NCBI RefSeq assembly: GCF_965363235.1
Contig: NC_134838.1
Span: 12,742,441 to 12,806,440 of the forward strand
Reading direction: 5' to 3'
From: Mytilus galloprovincialis
Lineage: Eukaryota; Mollusca; Bivalvia; Mytilida; Mytilidae
Length of the DNA stretch: 64,000 nucleotides
Shown here: piece after piece, positions 34,406 to 45,889 of the stretch
Numbering within the stretch: the first letter of the stretch is position 1
Layout of the letters: every line of letters starts with the position of its first letter
Made by a program: the position numbers and the translations under genes
The notes under the pieces: model-generated
Seen by the model: only the letters and a program-made list of their open reading frames with translations
Told to the model about the DNA's origin: nothing
Database searches by the model: none

Positions 34406-36289
34406 TCATAACTCCCGCACTCCAAACAGACGCCACTTTAGCATTGTTTTTTTTACTTTCAGACTGGGGTACACAGATAGCCGCATTTATGCACACCTAA
34501 ATCGACCTATGGGTTTATATCACATGTGCAAACAAATATCATAAGAATAAAGTTTTGATGAGAACATGAAAAACAATTATAACTGTGCTCAGCTGAATGC
34601 AATAATTACACTCTACACTTTTGTTCGTTGTGGCTGTTTTTTGTTTGACATCAACACGAAATAAAGAAAAAGGAACACGTTATCTTTAACAATGTATTCA
34701 GCCTTATTTATTTTACAGAAATTGATAGAATAATAACTTAATTACAAAAAAAGATAAATAAAAAAAACGTTAAATAAGGTAGGATTGAGCTCCTTTTTTA
34801 CGTGTGGGTCATGGTACTTACTTGCTTGAAAATCTGTTTAACACTATTTGAATTGACATAAAGAATTTGTTATAGGAGAAAATTTGAATTTGTCATGCAT
34901 ATTGCGTTGTATTTTGGTTTGTTCTTTCTCGTTCGTTCGGTTTTCATTTGTATCATAATTGCTTTTTTTTTTTTTAATTTCTATCGGTTTTTAATCACTC
35001 AATTTCCCCCGTTTTTCCTTATATAATGTTTTAGCAGATCTTCAGCTGAAAGCGTTAAAAGTGTTTACAGTTTAACGAACAAAAATACATAAAAATGTTC
35101 CTACCTCTATAATACAAGCTAGTACATTCTAACGTTTTACGTTGACTTGAATAATAATATGTACCTTGCAATTAAAATATATTAAAATTTACCTACAGTT
35201 TGTATTAAATGATAAGTTTTATCCTCCACAAATGTTTAAACTGGTGTCTATTTGAACTAATATAAAAAGACAAATATATGCTATATTAGATTTTACAGAA
35301 TATAATCCAATATCTTAGCATTTATTATTTTCAAATATTATTTTGTGGGACACGAATTCGATTTTCAATTGTTCTTACACGCCGTAAATAAATATTGGTT
35401 AGATAAAATATTTCTGGACTACTTTAAGTCAAAGGATTTCGAATTTCAAAAGTTTTGAATCGTTAAAAAAATCGATCGTTTTGCTCATGTATATAAGTCT
35501 ATAGTAATAATGAATTTACACAGTTTTTATCGGTTATTTGTCTTCGGCTGCTGCGATAAAAGAACACCTTCCGCCCATTTGTTTTAATTTGTCGCTACGC
35601 TAACTTCGTAAAATAGAGATATATTGTTATGACGTAAATGCATCATTGCGTCATTATCAAAGAGTCTTTGTAGCAGATAATTATAGTGCATGTTAGAAAT
35701 ATGCCGGACTTTTAAAAAGATTTTGAAAGTACAAAGGCGGGGGATATATATTGATTTAATATTATAGAAAGAATATCCAAATATACGTAAACTATGTTTG
35801 TTTTTTTTGTTAAACGGAGTTATGTCCATTAATTGTATTTATCAAATAGGTTCCAAGATGTATCGGTTTCTTTAGATTAATTAATATGTAAAACTTTAGT
35901 TTGTATGATTCAGTTTGCCATCTTTATATTGCCCTATACATGTCTCTGTGGTGTTAAGATATAGTATACCTTTCCTCGCTGTTCCTTTCCTAATCTGTAT
36001 ACTATATATTGAAAAGGAAGCTGCATATGTCTATTCATTATATGCTTCAATTTTTCGTTGTCTATTTCAGGCATTTTGAAAGATTATGCATATTTTTTTT
36101 CTAATTTCATTCGTTTGGTGAACTTGCGGATTTGCACCAAAGTCATAGTAGATGTTTTCTCTCAAGGCAAATTTACCTTGAATTTGCCAATCATTTGGAA
36201 TTTTTCAGTTGTAAGTTGAGGTCAATCTACTGACATTATTGGTACATTTTTATTAAAATCGGAAGTTACTTTATGTCAATGACTTATAA
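34406..36289. other. AT-rich intergenic DNA
   Basis: No gene was found. TTTTATT at 36247-36253 on the plus strand is AATAAAA on the minus strand and could serve the sulfotransferase transcript 640 bases downstream of its stop. Confidence 0.35.
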
Positions 36290-36470
36290 AAGTAGTAGTA
36301 GGGGCCTCGGTTGTCTAGTTGTCTTAGTGGTTAAACTTAATGCATCATTATATATACTTTCATCATTGCGGTTGTTAGTTCGAAATCTACGCGTGGCATG
36401 TGCGTTTGACTCCGGCTTTCTCCACCAATCAAAATTGGCCGGCAAGAAAAAGTCTGTAGAACTGAAAGTG
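36290..36470 (+). repeat. tRNA-like SINE fragment
   Basis: Contains GTCTTAGTGGTTAAAC and, 60 bases on, GTTAGTTCGAAATCT, which resemble decayed A and B boxes. GACTCCGGCTTTCTCCACCA and AATTGGCCGGCAAGAAA follow, as in mollusc tRNA-derived SINE bodies. Too degenerate to be a tRNA. Confidence 0.45.
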
Positions 36471-36891
36471 ACACGAAAGCACAAAATATCAATCAATGAA
36501 TATACATGTAACAGTTTTAAAATGCGGACTTTGATATTAAGCAAATTATCTTTAATTTGATAGATATATTATGATCGAGATTGCTATTGTGTTTCTTTAC
36601 AAATGTTGGTGTCAGATGTACATGTAGCACTTTTCCATCTGATCCTTCTATATCAAATAATCTATTGAGGGAGATACCTTAAATAGCGGTAACACTGGTC
36701 CAGATATGGATCCATACATGAACATCAGAGACTAAAAAAAGACATACAAACATTCTATACCAATGGATTATTCAACACACTGTTCTGATGCCTCACTGAC
36801 ATACTCGTTGACTGAACGAATCTCTTCCTCTTTTTCCGAGTACAGAGGTAAAGCTTGGAAAAAAAATCCTCAAAAGGCTACAACTTTTATA

Positions 36892-39800
36892 TTAATCCAA
36901 CGTTAGACGCATGTTGTAGCCAAACAGTCTAAAGTCGTTTTCATACACTTTTTGTATCTTGAGTAAAACATTGACATCAACTGAGGCATACGCTTCTTTA
37001 AAATGTCGGTTTCTTTGTTGCTGTTCTTCCGCCTTTGAAAGTATTATCTCTTTACTTTTCTTAACAAACAACTCAGTTATTTCTTCTTCATTAACTGCAG
37101 ATAACCGTAAAAAGAAGCGTGGGGAGAAATTCACTTGGTCACTTAGTAATCCTTGAGATTGCAACAAAAACCAAAGCCTCTTCATCGTGTCAATAAAACT
37201 AACACAGTTATCCTTCCTTTCTAGAAATCGTGATGTAAACATTCTAACTAATCCTTTCAAATAATCTTGTTTATTGGCTAACTTTGATAATAACGCTTTC
37301 TTTTTGTCTGAATTTTCAGGTAGGATTTTGTTTAAGACGTACGTTGAATCTTTTTCAAATGATTCCATTTTCATTATATATTTATATGAGTATCGGCAAA
37401 CTCTACAAAGGGAGCTAATCGGTCTCCAATGGGGATCAAGTAGTTTGTATTTAGATTGAGCAACAATGTACTTTAGAAATTGTTCAAAAGTTGGAACTTC
37501 TCCGCAATAACCACGGTACTTACCAATCATATGTTTAATTTGGTCTCTATACGCTGTTTGAATTTGATATATTTTATCCATATAAGCAGAATATATTCGT
37601 TTCCATGGATCCCGCGAAATAATTAGCAATGTGTCTGACGATCTTGCGTTTAAATTCCTTGATACAATTTTTTCTTGTAATTCCACATGAATCATATATC
37701 TGGTTAGGTTACCCAAATTATCCACGTGTGTCACGTTACTTAATGTGAGAAAAACTTCAGTCCAAAAAGTTGATCCAGATTTTGGAACTTTGCATATATG
37801 ATGCGTGTTCATTGTATTAGCTATTGGTATCCCACGTGAAAATATTGGACTGGAACCTTTAAAATTCTTTAGAAGTTGACAATTTTGTTTCAAATTTTTT
37901 ATTCTCTTATTCATTATTTCTTCTATATTTGACTGCACTGTTTTGGTCCGTCCTACAAAAAGAGAATGGTCAGTACTTGTGAATTAATAAAAAACAAATG
38001 TATGTTCAATCAGTAATAAGTGCATTGTCAATTGTACAAGTAAACTAAGTAGATATTCAATCCAATCAAATTAAGCACCCTTTTCTTGTTTTTTTAACAT
38101 TCAAATTACATAGGGCATAAAAGGTAAGCATGTCTACTGGCAGGGTTGAATAATGACGTCCAGTGGCAAATATTTCTACATGTTCAGGACGATTAAAGTG
38201 GTATATTTGTGTAGATATCTCCCTTTCAGCACGTACAAATAATAAACATATTAAAAACAACAACAGTTTTAACTGTTTTTAATGGTTCTTCTATGTAGTT
38301 TTAGATTTTATTTCACTGCTCCAAATTAAAAGATGTAGAGTTTTAATCTTAAAGTTTTTACTCTCATTTCATTTTTCCTATAGTCAATAAACGTGTGGAA
38401 CGAATAATGTATATATGTTTGATATTTTTGGTATTTGTCCGTCTCGTTTTATCATTATTTTTTTTGTTCCTTCGGTTTGTTTGATGAAATATTTCAAACG
38501 GTGCAGATTAGTTTAAACATATTCAACTTGAAATGGTGACATACAATATTGTAGTGAAGTATTAAACAAAGCGATTAAGAAATACAGGATTATTTATACT
38601 TATTTCAATTAGTTTCCCTAGATCAATAAGACTTACCAATATTGTCCATTTGATCGTGCAGTAGTTTTGCTTTTATAAAATTTCTCTCTTGTTTCCCTTT
38701 TTCCAGAATTTTATCTGTAATAAAAGAGCAATCGAGTTTTTATACACAAAGTAAATATAAACTGTAAAAAGCATTATTATTTATCATCAAATAATTTGTG
38801 ATACATATCAGAACTAAACACACGAAGGAATACATGTATAATTCGTCGAGCTGGTTCGTGACATTAAACATGAAAACATAGAAATTTATACTGTTATTCC
38901 TACGCATCTCCGCATTGCAATTGTCGTGTTTCTAAAGATCGAGGTGTTATTGTTCAGGTCTCTGCATACGGCTGCATACGGAGAACCTGTCGGAGAATAA
39001 CCGTACGGCAAGACAATATTTCAATAGAAATATATTTCTGATATCAAATACCATATACAGATTTTTAAAACAAAACACTATGCACAAGCCTTTAATAGTA
39101 AACTTAGACACGCAAGTAAATAAAAGTTGTTCTTCTTATTTGTTAAATATCAACAAATGACTTCACTACAGGGTTAGTTACTCGTGCTGTGTGGGTGTAG
39201 TAGAATGTGTCCCCAAGCTCAAGTTATGTCTTTAATTTTACAGTTAAGGACTTTTGCTTGTGAGAGGTTCAGAGTTATCTACATATTCCATTTAACTAAT
39301 TAACTAAAGTGTACTGATTGATATTTATGTCTTAGATGCATGTTTTTTTTCTCTCCGTTAGTTGTTATTGGCTTTGAACTAGCTGTTATAACTGTGAGTC
39401 ACTGAGTACTCTCAGATCTGTATTTTGGCGTTGTATCCATCTGATGAGTTAAGTCTTTTTCAATTGAATTTGTATTTTGTCCTTATTATATATTGTTTCA
39501 CCACTGTCCCAGGTTGAGTGAGAGTTGGCACCACCGCCACATTTTGTATCTGCATGTCCCAACACAGGAGCTTTTAAGTCAGTGGTTGTCTTTTGTTTAT
39601 TTCGTATATCATATTTGTTTTTAGTTCATTATTTTGTACATAAATCAGGCCGTTCGTTTTCTCTTTTGAATTGTTTTTCATTTGTTTTTTTTAGGGTTCT
39701 TTTATAGCTGACTATGCGGTATTGGTTTTGCTAATTGTTGAAGGCCGTACGTTGACCTGTAGTTGTTACTTTCTGTGTCATTTGGTCTCTTGTGGAGAAT

Positions 39801-41286
39801 TGTCTTATTGTCAATCATACCACATCTTCTTATTTTCATATCAACTAAACCATAAAGTTGTATTTCCAACGAAATAAAAACAGATTATTTTTATCATTAA
39901 ATATTACTTGACTTGAACTGTAATTGTTAACAAATTTCAAGAAACGAACATCTCAATTTACAGAAATCAGTGGTTTTACGATTAAACTAAGAAAGCAACA
40001 GAATTGGAGGAAGAATAAAAGTTAATAACATCCGTATCAAAAGAAGAAATAGGAAACCATTAAAGAAAGTGTGTACACTTTTATCTTTATAAATGTTTAC
40101 CCTCTATTCCTGTATGCTTATGTCCATATAAAAACAGCATGAGACCAGTTGCTAGTAGTAAATACTGATGACAATATTTTCTTTGATATAACATTTTCAA
40201 TCTGTAAAAACAAATTTTTAAAATGAATTTGTTCTTTCACATATTTGTTTAACACATAATTATTTTATTTTCTGTATTGTTATCATATTGCAGTTCTTAG
40301 TTAATTGTTGTTAAATCATTATGACAATGGAAGATTGTGCTGTTCGATTTATATACGCTTTAGATGTGAGCAGTTTGTCCGTGAATGCTCTTCAACTTTA
40401 TACTTGTTTTGGCTTTCAATTTTTTTTTCATCAGAGCGTCACTGGTTAGTCTTGTGTGGACGAAATGCGTGTCTGGCGCATTGAATTTTAAACCTGGCAC
40501 CTTTTGTTAGCTATTATTCTTGTGTTTCTCTGTCCTATATGTTCTCCCATTTATTTGTATTGTAGTCCTATCATGTAATGTTTTTATTTTAATGTTATAT
40601 TTAACTTTCCCATAAAAGTGGGAGGTTTGGAATGCCATAAAACCAGGTTCAATTCCCCATATTTTTTTTATTACAATGTCCTTTTACTAAGTCAGGAATA
40701 TGGCCATTGTTATATTATAGTTCGTTTCTGTGTGTGTTACATTTTAATGTTGTGTTTCTGTTATGTCGTCACAATTTAATGTTGTGTTTCTGTTATGCCG
40801 TAGGTCTCTTCTTATATTTGATGTGTTTCCCTCAGTTTTAGTTTGTAACCCGGATTTGCTTTTTTTCTCAATCGATTTATGAATATCGAACAGCGATATA
40901 CTACTGTTGTCTTAATTCACCTTATCAAAGGTGATTCATCAAAGAATGATATATTTTATCGGATCATCCTTATCACCAAATATAAAGTAAGCCTCCCGTT
41001 TCCTCTTCACCCCTACTCCAAAACTGGTTTAAGATTGGCCTTAAGTTGGCAACAATTAAAACCATTCCTCAGTAGTAAAACATGTTTTTATATAAAAAGG
41101 GAGGAATAAGAAATTGAAAATTGTAAACTAAAACATATGTAGTACTGCTCATGACAAGTGTATGTGTTCCAATGAATATTATAGTCTGATAAAGTTTCCA
41201 TGATTTTTTTTCTGTCTATTTAAACAAATAAATCTATATTAAAGAACTTACCTCATTGTTTGAATTATATTTTCTATAAATTTCAT
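36892..41286 (-). CDS. Golgi carbohydrate sulfotransferase (HNK-1/CHST8-14 type)
   Basis: Four coding exons: 41286-41252, 40201-40101, 38714-38637, 37952-36892. Borders are GT..AG (GTAAGT donors after exons 1 and 3) and phases join to 424 residues. It should move sulfate from PAPS to a sugar on glycoproteins or glycosaminoglycans in the Golgi lumen. A short cytosolic tail is followed by a membrane anchor (YLLLATGLMLFLYG) and a Lys-rich stem, so it is type II. The 5'-PAPS loop is CKVPKSGSTFW, the 3'-phosphate site RDPWKRIYSAYMDK, then DPHWRPISSLCRVC and the terminal ENDFRLFGYN, as in the Sulfotransfer_2 family. GTG at 37938 is internal, not a start. ATG codons at 41286, 41256 and 40194 are in frame; I take the first. 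The exact acceptor sugar cannot be told. Confidence 0.93.
39560..39840 (+). repeat. GGCCGTACG/CATACCACATC mussel repeat, near complete
   Basis: Runs from AGTCAGTGGTTGTCTTTTG through TATAGCTGACTATGCGGTAT and TTGAAGGCCGTACGTTGACC to CATACCACATCTTCTTA. It lies in sulfotransferase intron 2. Confidence 0.7.
40380..40510 (+). repeat. Hammerhead-bearing repeat copy, ribozyme decayed
   Basis: AATGCTCTTCAACTTTATAC leads into a hammerhead region at 40436-40479. Helix II (GTC..GAC) and GAAA remain, but the core reads CTGGTTA, so no cleavage is expected. It lies between the first and second coding exons of the sulfotransferase gene, in sense opposite to the gene. Confidence 0.6.
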
Positions 41287-41983
41287 ATATTCAATGTAAG
41301 TAAAGGAACGACGTCGTATACTGGTCAAATATGTCCTCGGGGTTTTGTTCGAAACTTCCTTTTACGTGAAAATATAACATACATAACAATATTGCTTATA
41401 AATGATATAATGAAATTAGGTTATTATATTATATGAATTGCATTTATTTATTTTTTTGTTTTTAAAAATTAAACTGATTAAGGAAAAATCCATTTTTAGA
41501 CAACAGTAATTTTAAAAGCGGAATTATAATAGTGAATCTGATGATGTTGAACCCAATAAAGACGCTTTGCAAAATTGAAATGTCCCGTCATACATGTAGT
41601 ATGGAGTTACAGATTCTACAGATCCAACAATAAAAACAACGGAAGTAAACTGGTGTTCCGCAGCATTGATTTCTATGATTGAAAATATGTATCCATTTGC
41701 CTCGGGAGATATGTTTTTCCTTTTTTTTAATGAAGCTAGCCAATAGAAAAAATACAGATAGTATCACTGTATTGTCATCATTTAATTATAGTTTACATGA
41801 TAAACATTAGCAGTTACCAATGCTGAATGTCTCGTTGTGGTTGTTGTTCTTTTTTGTTCGTTTTTACGGTTGGTAAAATGATTAAATGTCAAAAAGGGGG
41901 GGGGGTACAGCAGTCAACTTAAAGCATATAATAAAGAAGCAAACCAAGGCATATAAAAATGAAAAACAAGGCTTCAAATTTTA
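41287..41983. promoter_or_regulatory. Upstream region of the sulfotransferase gene
   Basis: The open frame of exon 1 extends upstream without a stop to TAA near 41360, with no earlier ATG. The first exon therefore probably begins above 41300 and is part 5' UTR. No TATA box or other element stands out. A G-run of 9-10 G lies at about 41897-41906. Confidence 0.35.
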
Positions 41984-42378
41984 TCAAAAGCACAATAACG
42001 GGATGAATAAGTACAGAGCCACGTCATAAGGTTTCACCAAAAAACAGACAAAACAGTAAAAGAAATATTCATAAAGACAAATAAAAGAATACTTTAACAC
42101 GTTATACCGCTGATTCATCAACTTTCTGTTCAGACATGTTTTGCCAAGTCTGAGTAGGTGCTGCAAGCTCCTGAATACCGAATAAGTTAGGAAATGTATA
42201 TCGCATATGCAGATAAAGTTGGTATAGCAAGGTGGAGTAAATTGATAATTTTAAAACAGTTTGTTCCCATAGGAATGGCGATAATTTGTTGAAAAAAATT
42301 TCCTTCACATTCATAAATATGTTGTTGGTAAGAAACTTCAGCATAATGATCACTAAGTCTTGTTCCTCTGTAAAGCAT
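41984..42378 (-). pseudogene. Retroelement reverse-transcriptase relic
   Basis: Broken minus-strand frames read FFQQIIAIPMGTNC and, after deletions and frameshifts, RYSGACSTYSD, then NRKLMNQRYNVLK. IPMGTN is a reverse-transcriptase palm motif and the order fits RT fragments common in bivalve genomes. The catalytic YxDD part is absent. I cannot assign the clade (Penelope-like or LINE). Confidence 0.55.
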
Positions 42379-44457
42379 GTTTAATACCTTTTAGTTCGCT
42401 AAATAAAACTGTCAACAAAATATGCCGTATGATATCCCAAAGTAATAAGTGTACAGTGTATGCTACCATTTTATGTTAATTGAAAAGCAGTGTGGATTAT
42501 TTCTTTCTGACGATTTTTCAATTTCATATGGGGAATGGTGGTATACAGGGTTAAAAAATCAAAAGTTTCTTTGAAACTAATTTAAGAAAAGATCGAGACT
42601 TAAAAATATCCAGAAGTTCTTTAGAGGTTTTTTAGAAACAATCCTCAACTATTTTTTTGTCGTAGAGTTGATTTGAGGTAAAGTTATATCGTGACGGAAG
42701 CTTAATCTGGTAGCGAAACTTTATTTCCATTTCTAGCAAATTTTTAATATATAAAGGATGAAGTTTTGAATAACTCAATGCAAGTATGCAAATTTCAAAT
42801 TTGATTTTCGGGATATTGTTGAAATTTAATTAAAATATCTTCTGGAGAAATTTTGAAGCGATAAGCTAACAATTTTCCAAACAGTTGTGATTAGTTGCAT
42901 AATAAAAACATTGTTTGCCATTCTGTACAGTTTCTATTGTCATTCAGTAACTAATATTGCTATACAAAACGCAAAGTTCACAGAAAAAAAGTGTCAATGC
43001 AGTATTAATAAGATAATGGTACTAATATTGAGAAATATTTTCCTCGAGTAGTATGCCATATTATACGCAATGTCATTAATTTTATATATATTAATTATAA
43101 AAAGGACATCATTACTTCTATTTTGTAAATATATCACATTGTAAATTATTAAAATTTAATGATCTAATAATTAAATTGATTTATTGCATTAAAATACATT
43201 TAATTGTTTATTGTGTTTCAAATGTATGTCGGTCCATTATTTACGTTTTGCCATTTACATAATTACAACCATATATTTAAACATACGAAAGAATATGCTT
43301 TGAAGCGCCTCGTGGACTTTGGTCATATATAAGCACGTGCTCCCGCTAAATTTTCATTCCACGAGTATTTTTCAAGATTGCACAACCCACCCTCCCTCCC
43401 TTTAACAAACAAAATTGCTGCTGTTTTTAGTTTATTTTTCAGATTACATGGTGAACAGATCCAAATGTATTGAATATTCCAATTAGATTGTCATGTATCA
43501 TCAAAAGTGTCAGACGTTTTAATATTCATCGGCAGATCAATGAAACCTGAATATTCAAGGAATTTGCAGGAATAATAAAAAAAAAAATATCGTCATGGCA
43601 TTCCGTTCAATATGGAAAGTGCGTTGGATGTCATCATCAACATGATTCAACTGGCAGTGATTTATTCAAATATCGTTCATTAAGCTGTTATGGATCTGCC
43701 CAGCAGCTAGAAATTGTTATGCATTTACTGTTGGTTTTCCTTCAGTGACCAATTGTCATCAAGTTTTAACTTGTTGGCCAGTTTGTTGATGTTTGTTGAT
43801 GTTGGTTGTTTGTTGGTTTATATTGTTGAATATTGTTGAATAAATGCCATGACAAATAATCAGCCAAATTTCAAATTTAATTGTTTGTTTGTTGTTTATA
43901 TTGTTCTTACGAAAGAATGGAACATAACACATCTGCAGTTGTATATTCATGGCGCACATTGAATATGCAATAAATGGCATTTTTTTTTTGTGTTGTAACG
44001 TCTACTTGTTATTATTTATAACAGTTTTATAAGTATTATATATACCACAATAATTAAGATTTAACATATTTAAACGACGAATCCGCATGATGAGTTCGTT
44101 TAAATATGTTAATGAATAAGGCGTGGTGTATATGTTTTGTAACAAAGTGGCCTGGTGATTTTTTTATCTAATACAAATCCAGTGGGAGTGTCGTTTTTGC
44201 CCGCTGCTTAGCTCACGCACGAGAAAATCGATCCAGTTGGGAATGCGGCACATCAGACATGTCAAAGAGTTATTTTTTCTGAATTGAGCGACTCGGGCTC
44301 CTCTTAGGCACATACCATTTGATTTTTTTGTGACCTGTGAATTTTCAGAACAAAATATTCCGGCTCTTTTTGGTCATAAAAAAATCTTTAAAAAAATGAT
44401 TTTCAATAACAAAATTGTATTGCAACAAAATTTTATTGCATTTATTAAATGCATTGC
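42379..44457. other. AT-rich intergenic DNA with a small perfect hairpin
   Basis: Bases 44063-44110 form a 15 bp perfect stem (AACATATTTAAACGA) around an 18-base loop. Bases 43775-43830 are a TTGTTGATG-rich run. No gene was seen. Confidence 0.45.
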
Positions 44458-45889
44458 CAACAAGAATTTGTCTTTAGTACACGAATGCCCCACTCGCACT
44501 ATCATTTTACATGTTCAGTGGACCGTGAAATTGGGGTCAATACATTAAGCCTCGGTCACACCTTACCGGATAGCTCGAACGGACGCCAAACGGATAACTT
44601 TTTTTCAATCCGTTCATGTCCGTTAGACGTCCGTTCTTATCCGTTAGACGTCCGTCCATATCCGTTGCATGTCCGTTGAGCGTACGGTTTATCCGTCGGC
44701 GTCCGTTCTGTCAGGTGGAATATTTTGAGCATGTTCAAAACTTTGAACGGACGTCCAACGGATAAAATGTCCGTTGAACGTCCGTTTTGTACGGTACTCG
44801 TCCGTTTCGTTTCCGTTTTGTATCCGTTTCGTGTCCGTTATACATCCGTTGGAGGTCTGGAAGATAAATTCACCAACGGACTTCTACCGGACGTTTAAAG
44901 GATAAAACGGATGTTGAACGGATGAGAAACAGACTTCTACCGGACGTATAACGGATAAAACGGATGATAAACGGATCTGAAACTGATAAATGCAAATTGA
45001 AAATTTCGCTTCAGAAATGCCAATTATTGGTATGTCAGATTTCTTAAGGTTCATGAATTCTTATTATTCATAATCGATCTTAGAGTATAGGCTCGTCTTC
45101 ACAATCAAGCAGTTCTTATTCAGGCCAGACACTGCCCTTTGGTAGAATTTTGAAAAATAAACCAAAACCAGTTACACAGAAATATTTTGAATATATATGC
45201 GATTTACATGTATTATTATTGTCGCCTTTGATTTTTTCGTATATCTTGTTCATCCGTTTTATCCGGTACGCTTCCGTTAGGTGTCCGTTTTATGCGGTAC
45301 TCGTCCGTTGGATGTACGTTCGACATCCGTTCTGTCCGGTACGTGTCCGTTTCTCGTACGTTGCATATCCGGTGTGTGTCCGTTATGCATCCGTTACACG
45401 TCCGTTTTATTCGGTCATTACATCAACGGACTCCCAGCGGATAACAATTTTGTCAACGGACAACTTTTATTTTCATCCGTTAGGCGTCCGTTCGTGCTAT
45501 CCGGTAAGGTGTGACCGAGGCTTTAATTTGGCATTAAAATTAGAAAGATCATATCATAGGGAACATGTGTACTAAGTTTCAAGTTGATTGGACATCAACT
45601 TAATCAAAAAATACCTTGACCAAAAACTTTAACCAAAACTTTAACCTGAGCTTCGCACTATCTTTTTCTTTGTTCAGTGGACCGTGGAATTGGGGTCAAA
45701 ACTTTAATTTGGCATTAGAATTAGAAAGATCATATCATGGGGAACATGTGTACGAAGTTTCAAGTTTGTTGTACTTCAACCTCATCAAAAACTACCTTGA
45801 TCAAAAACTTTAACCTGAAACGGGACGAACGAACGGACGCACAGACCAGAAAACATAATGCCCCTCTACTATTGTAGGTGGGGCATAAA
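44458..45889 (-). repeat. GCCCCACCTACGATAG-family repeat split by a later insertion
   Basis: The copy starts CAAGAATTTGTCTTTAGTAC and is interrupted at 44547. It resumes at 45523 (TTAATTTGGCATTAAAATTA) and ends CTACTATTGTAGGTGGGGCA. The second part again holds two ~168 bp internal units. Removing 44548-45522 and one TTA restores the family sequence. Confidence 0.85.
44548..45522. mobile_element. 975 bp fold-back element flanked by TTA
   Basis: Perfect inverted ends of at least 25 bases start AGCCTCGGTCACACCTTACC. TTA occurs on both sides (44545-44547, 45523-45525) and the host repeat supplies the empty site. The inside is arrays of degenerate 6-12 base words on TCCGTT and CGTCCGTT, in both orientations (AACGGA, AACGGAC), around an AT-rich centre (44990-45240). 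Apparent ORFs at 45150-45575 simply translate the word array. No transposase, so non-autonomous. Confidence 0.85.

Noticed and set aside
36892..37938. Single-exon 348-residue sulfotransferase starting at 37938
   Set aside because: The codon there is GTG, and three upstream exons with consensus splice sites and matching phase supply a type II membrane anchor.
44063..44110. Hammerhead ribozyme (contains GATGAG near CGACGAA)
   Set aside because: The order of core elements is wrong; it is simply a 15 bp hairpin.
45150..45575. 141-codon ORF as a gene
   Set aside because: It translates the CGTCCGTT word array of a fold-back element (repeated VR, YPVC, SVxxP phrases) and runs across the element end into the host repeat.
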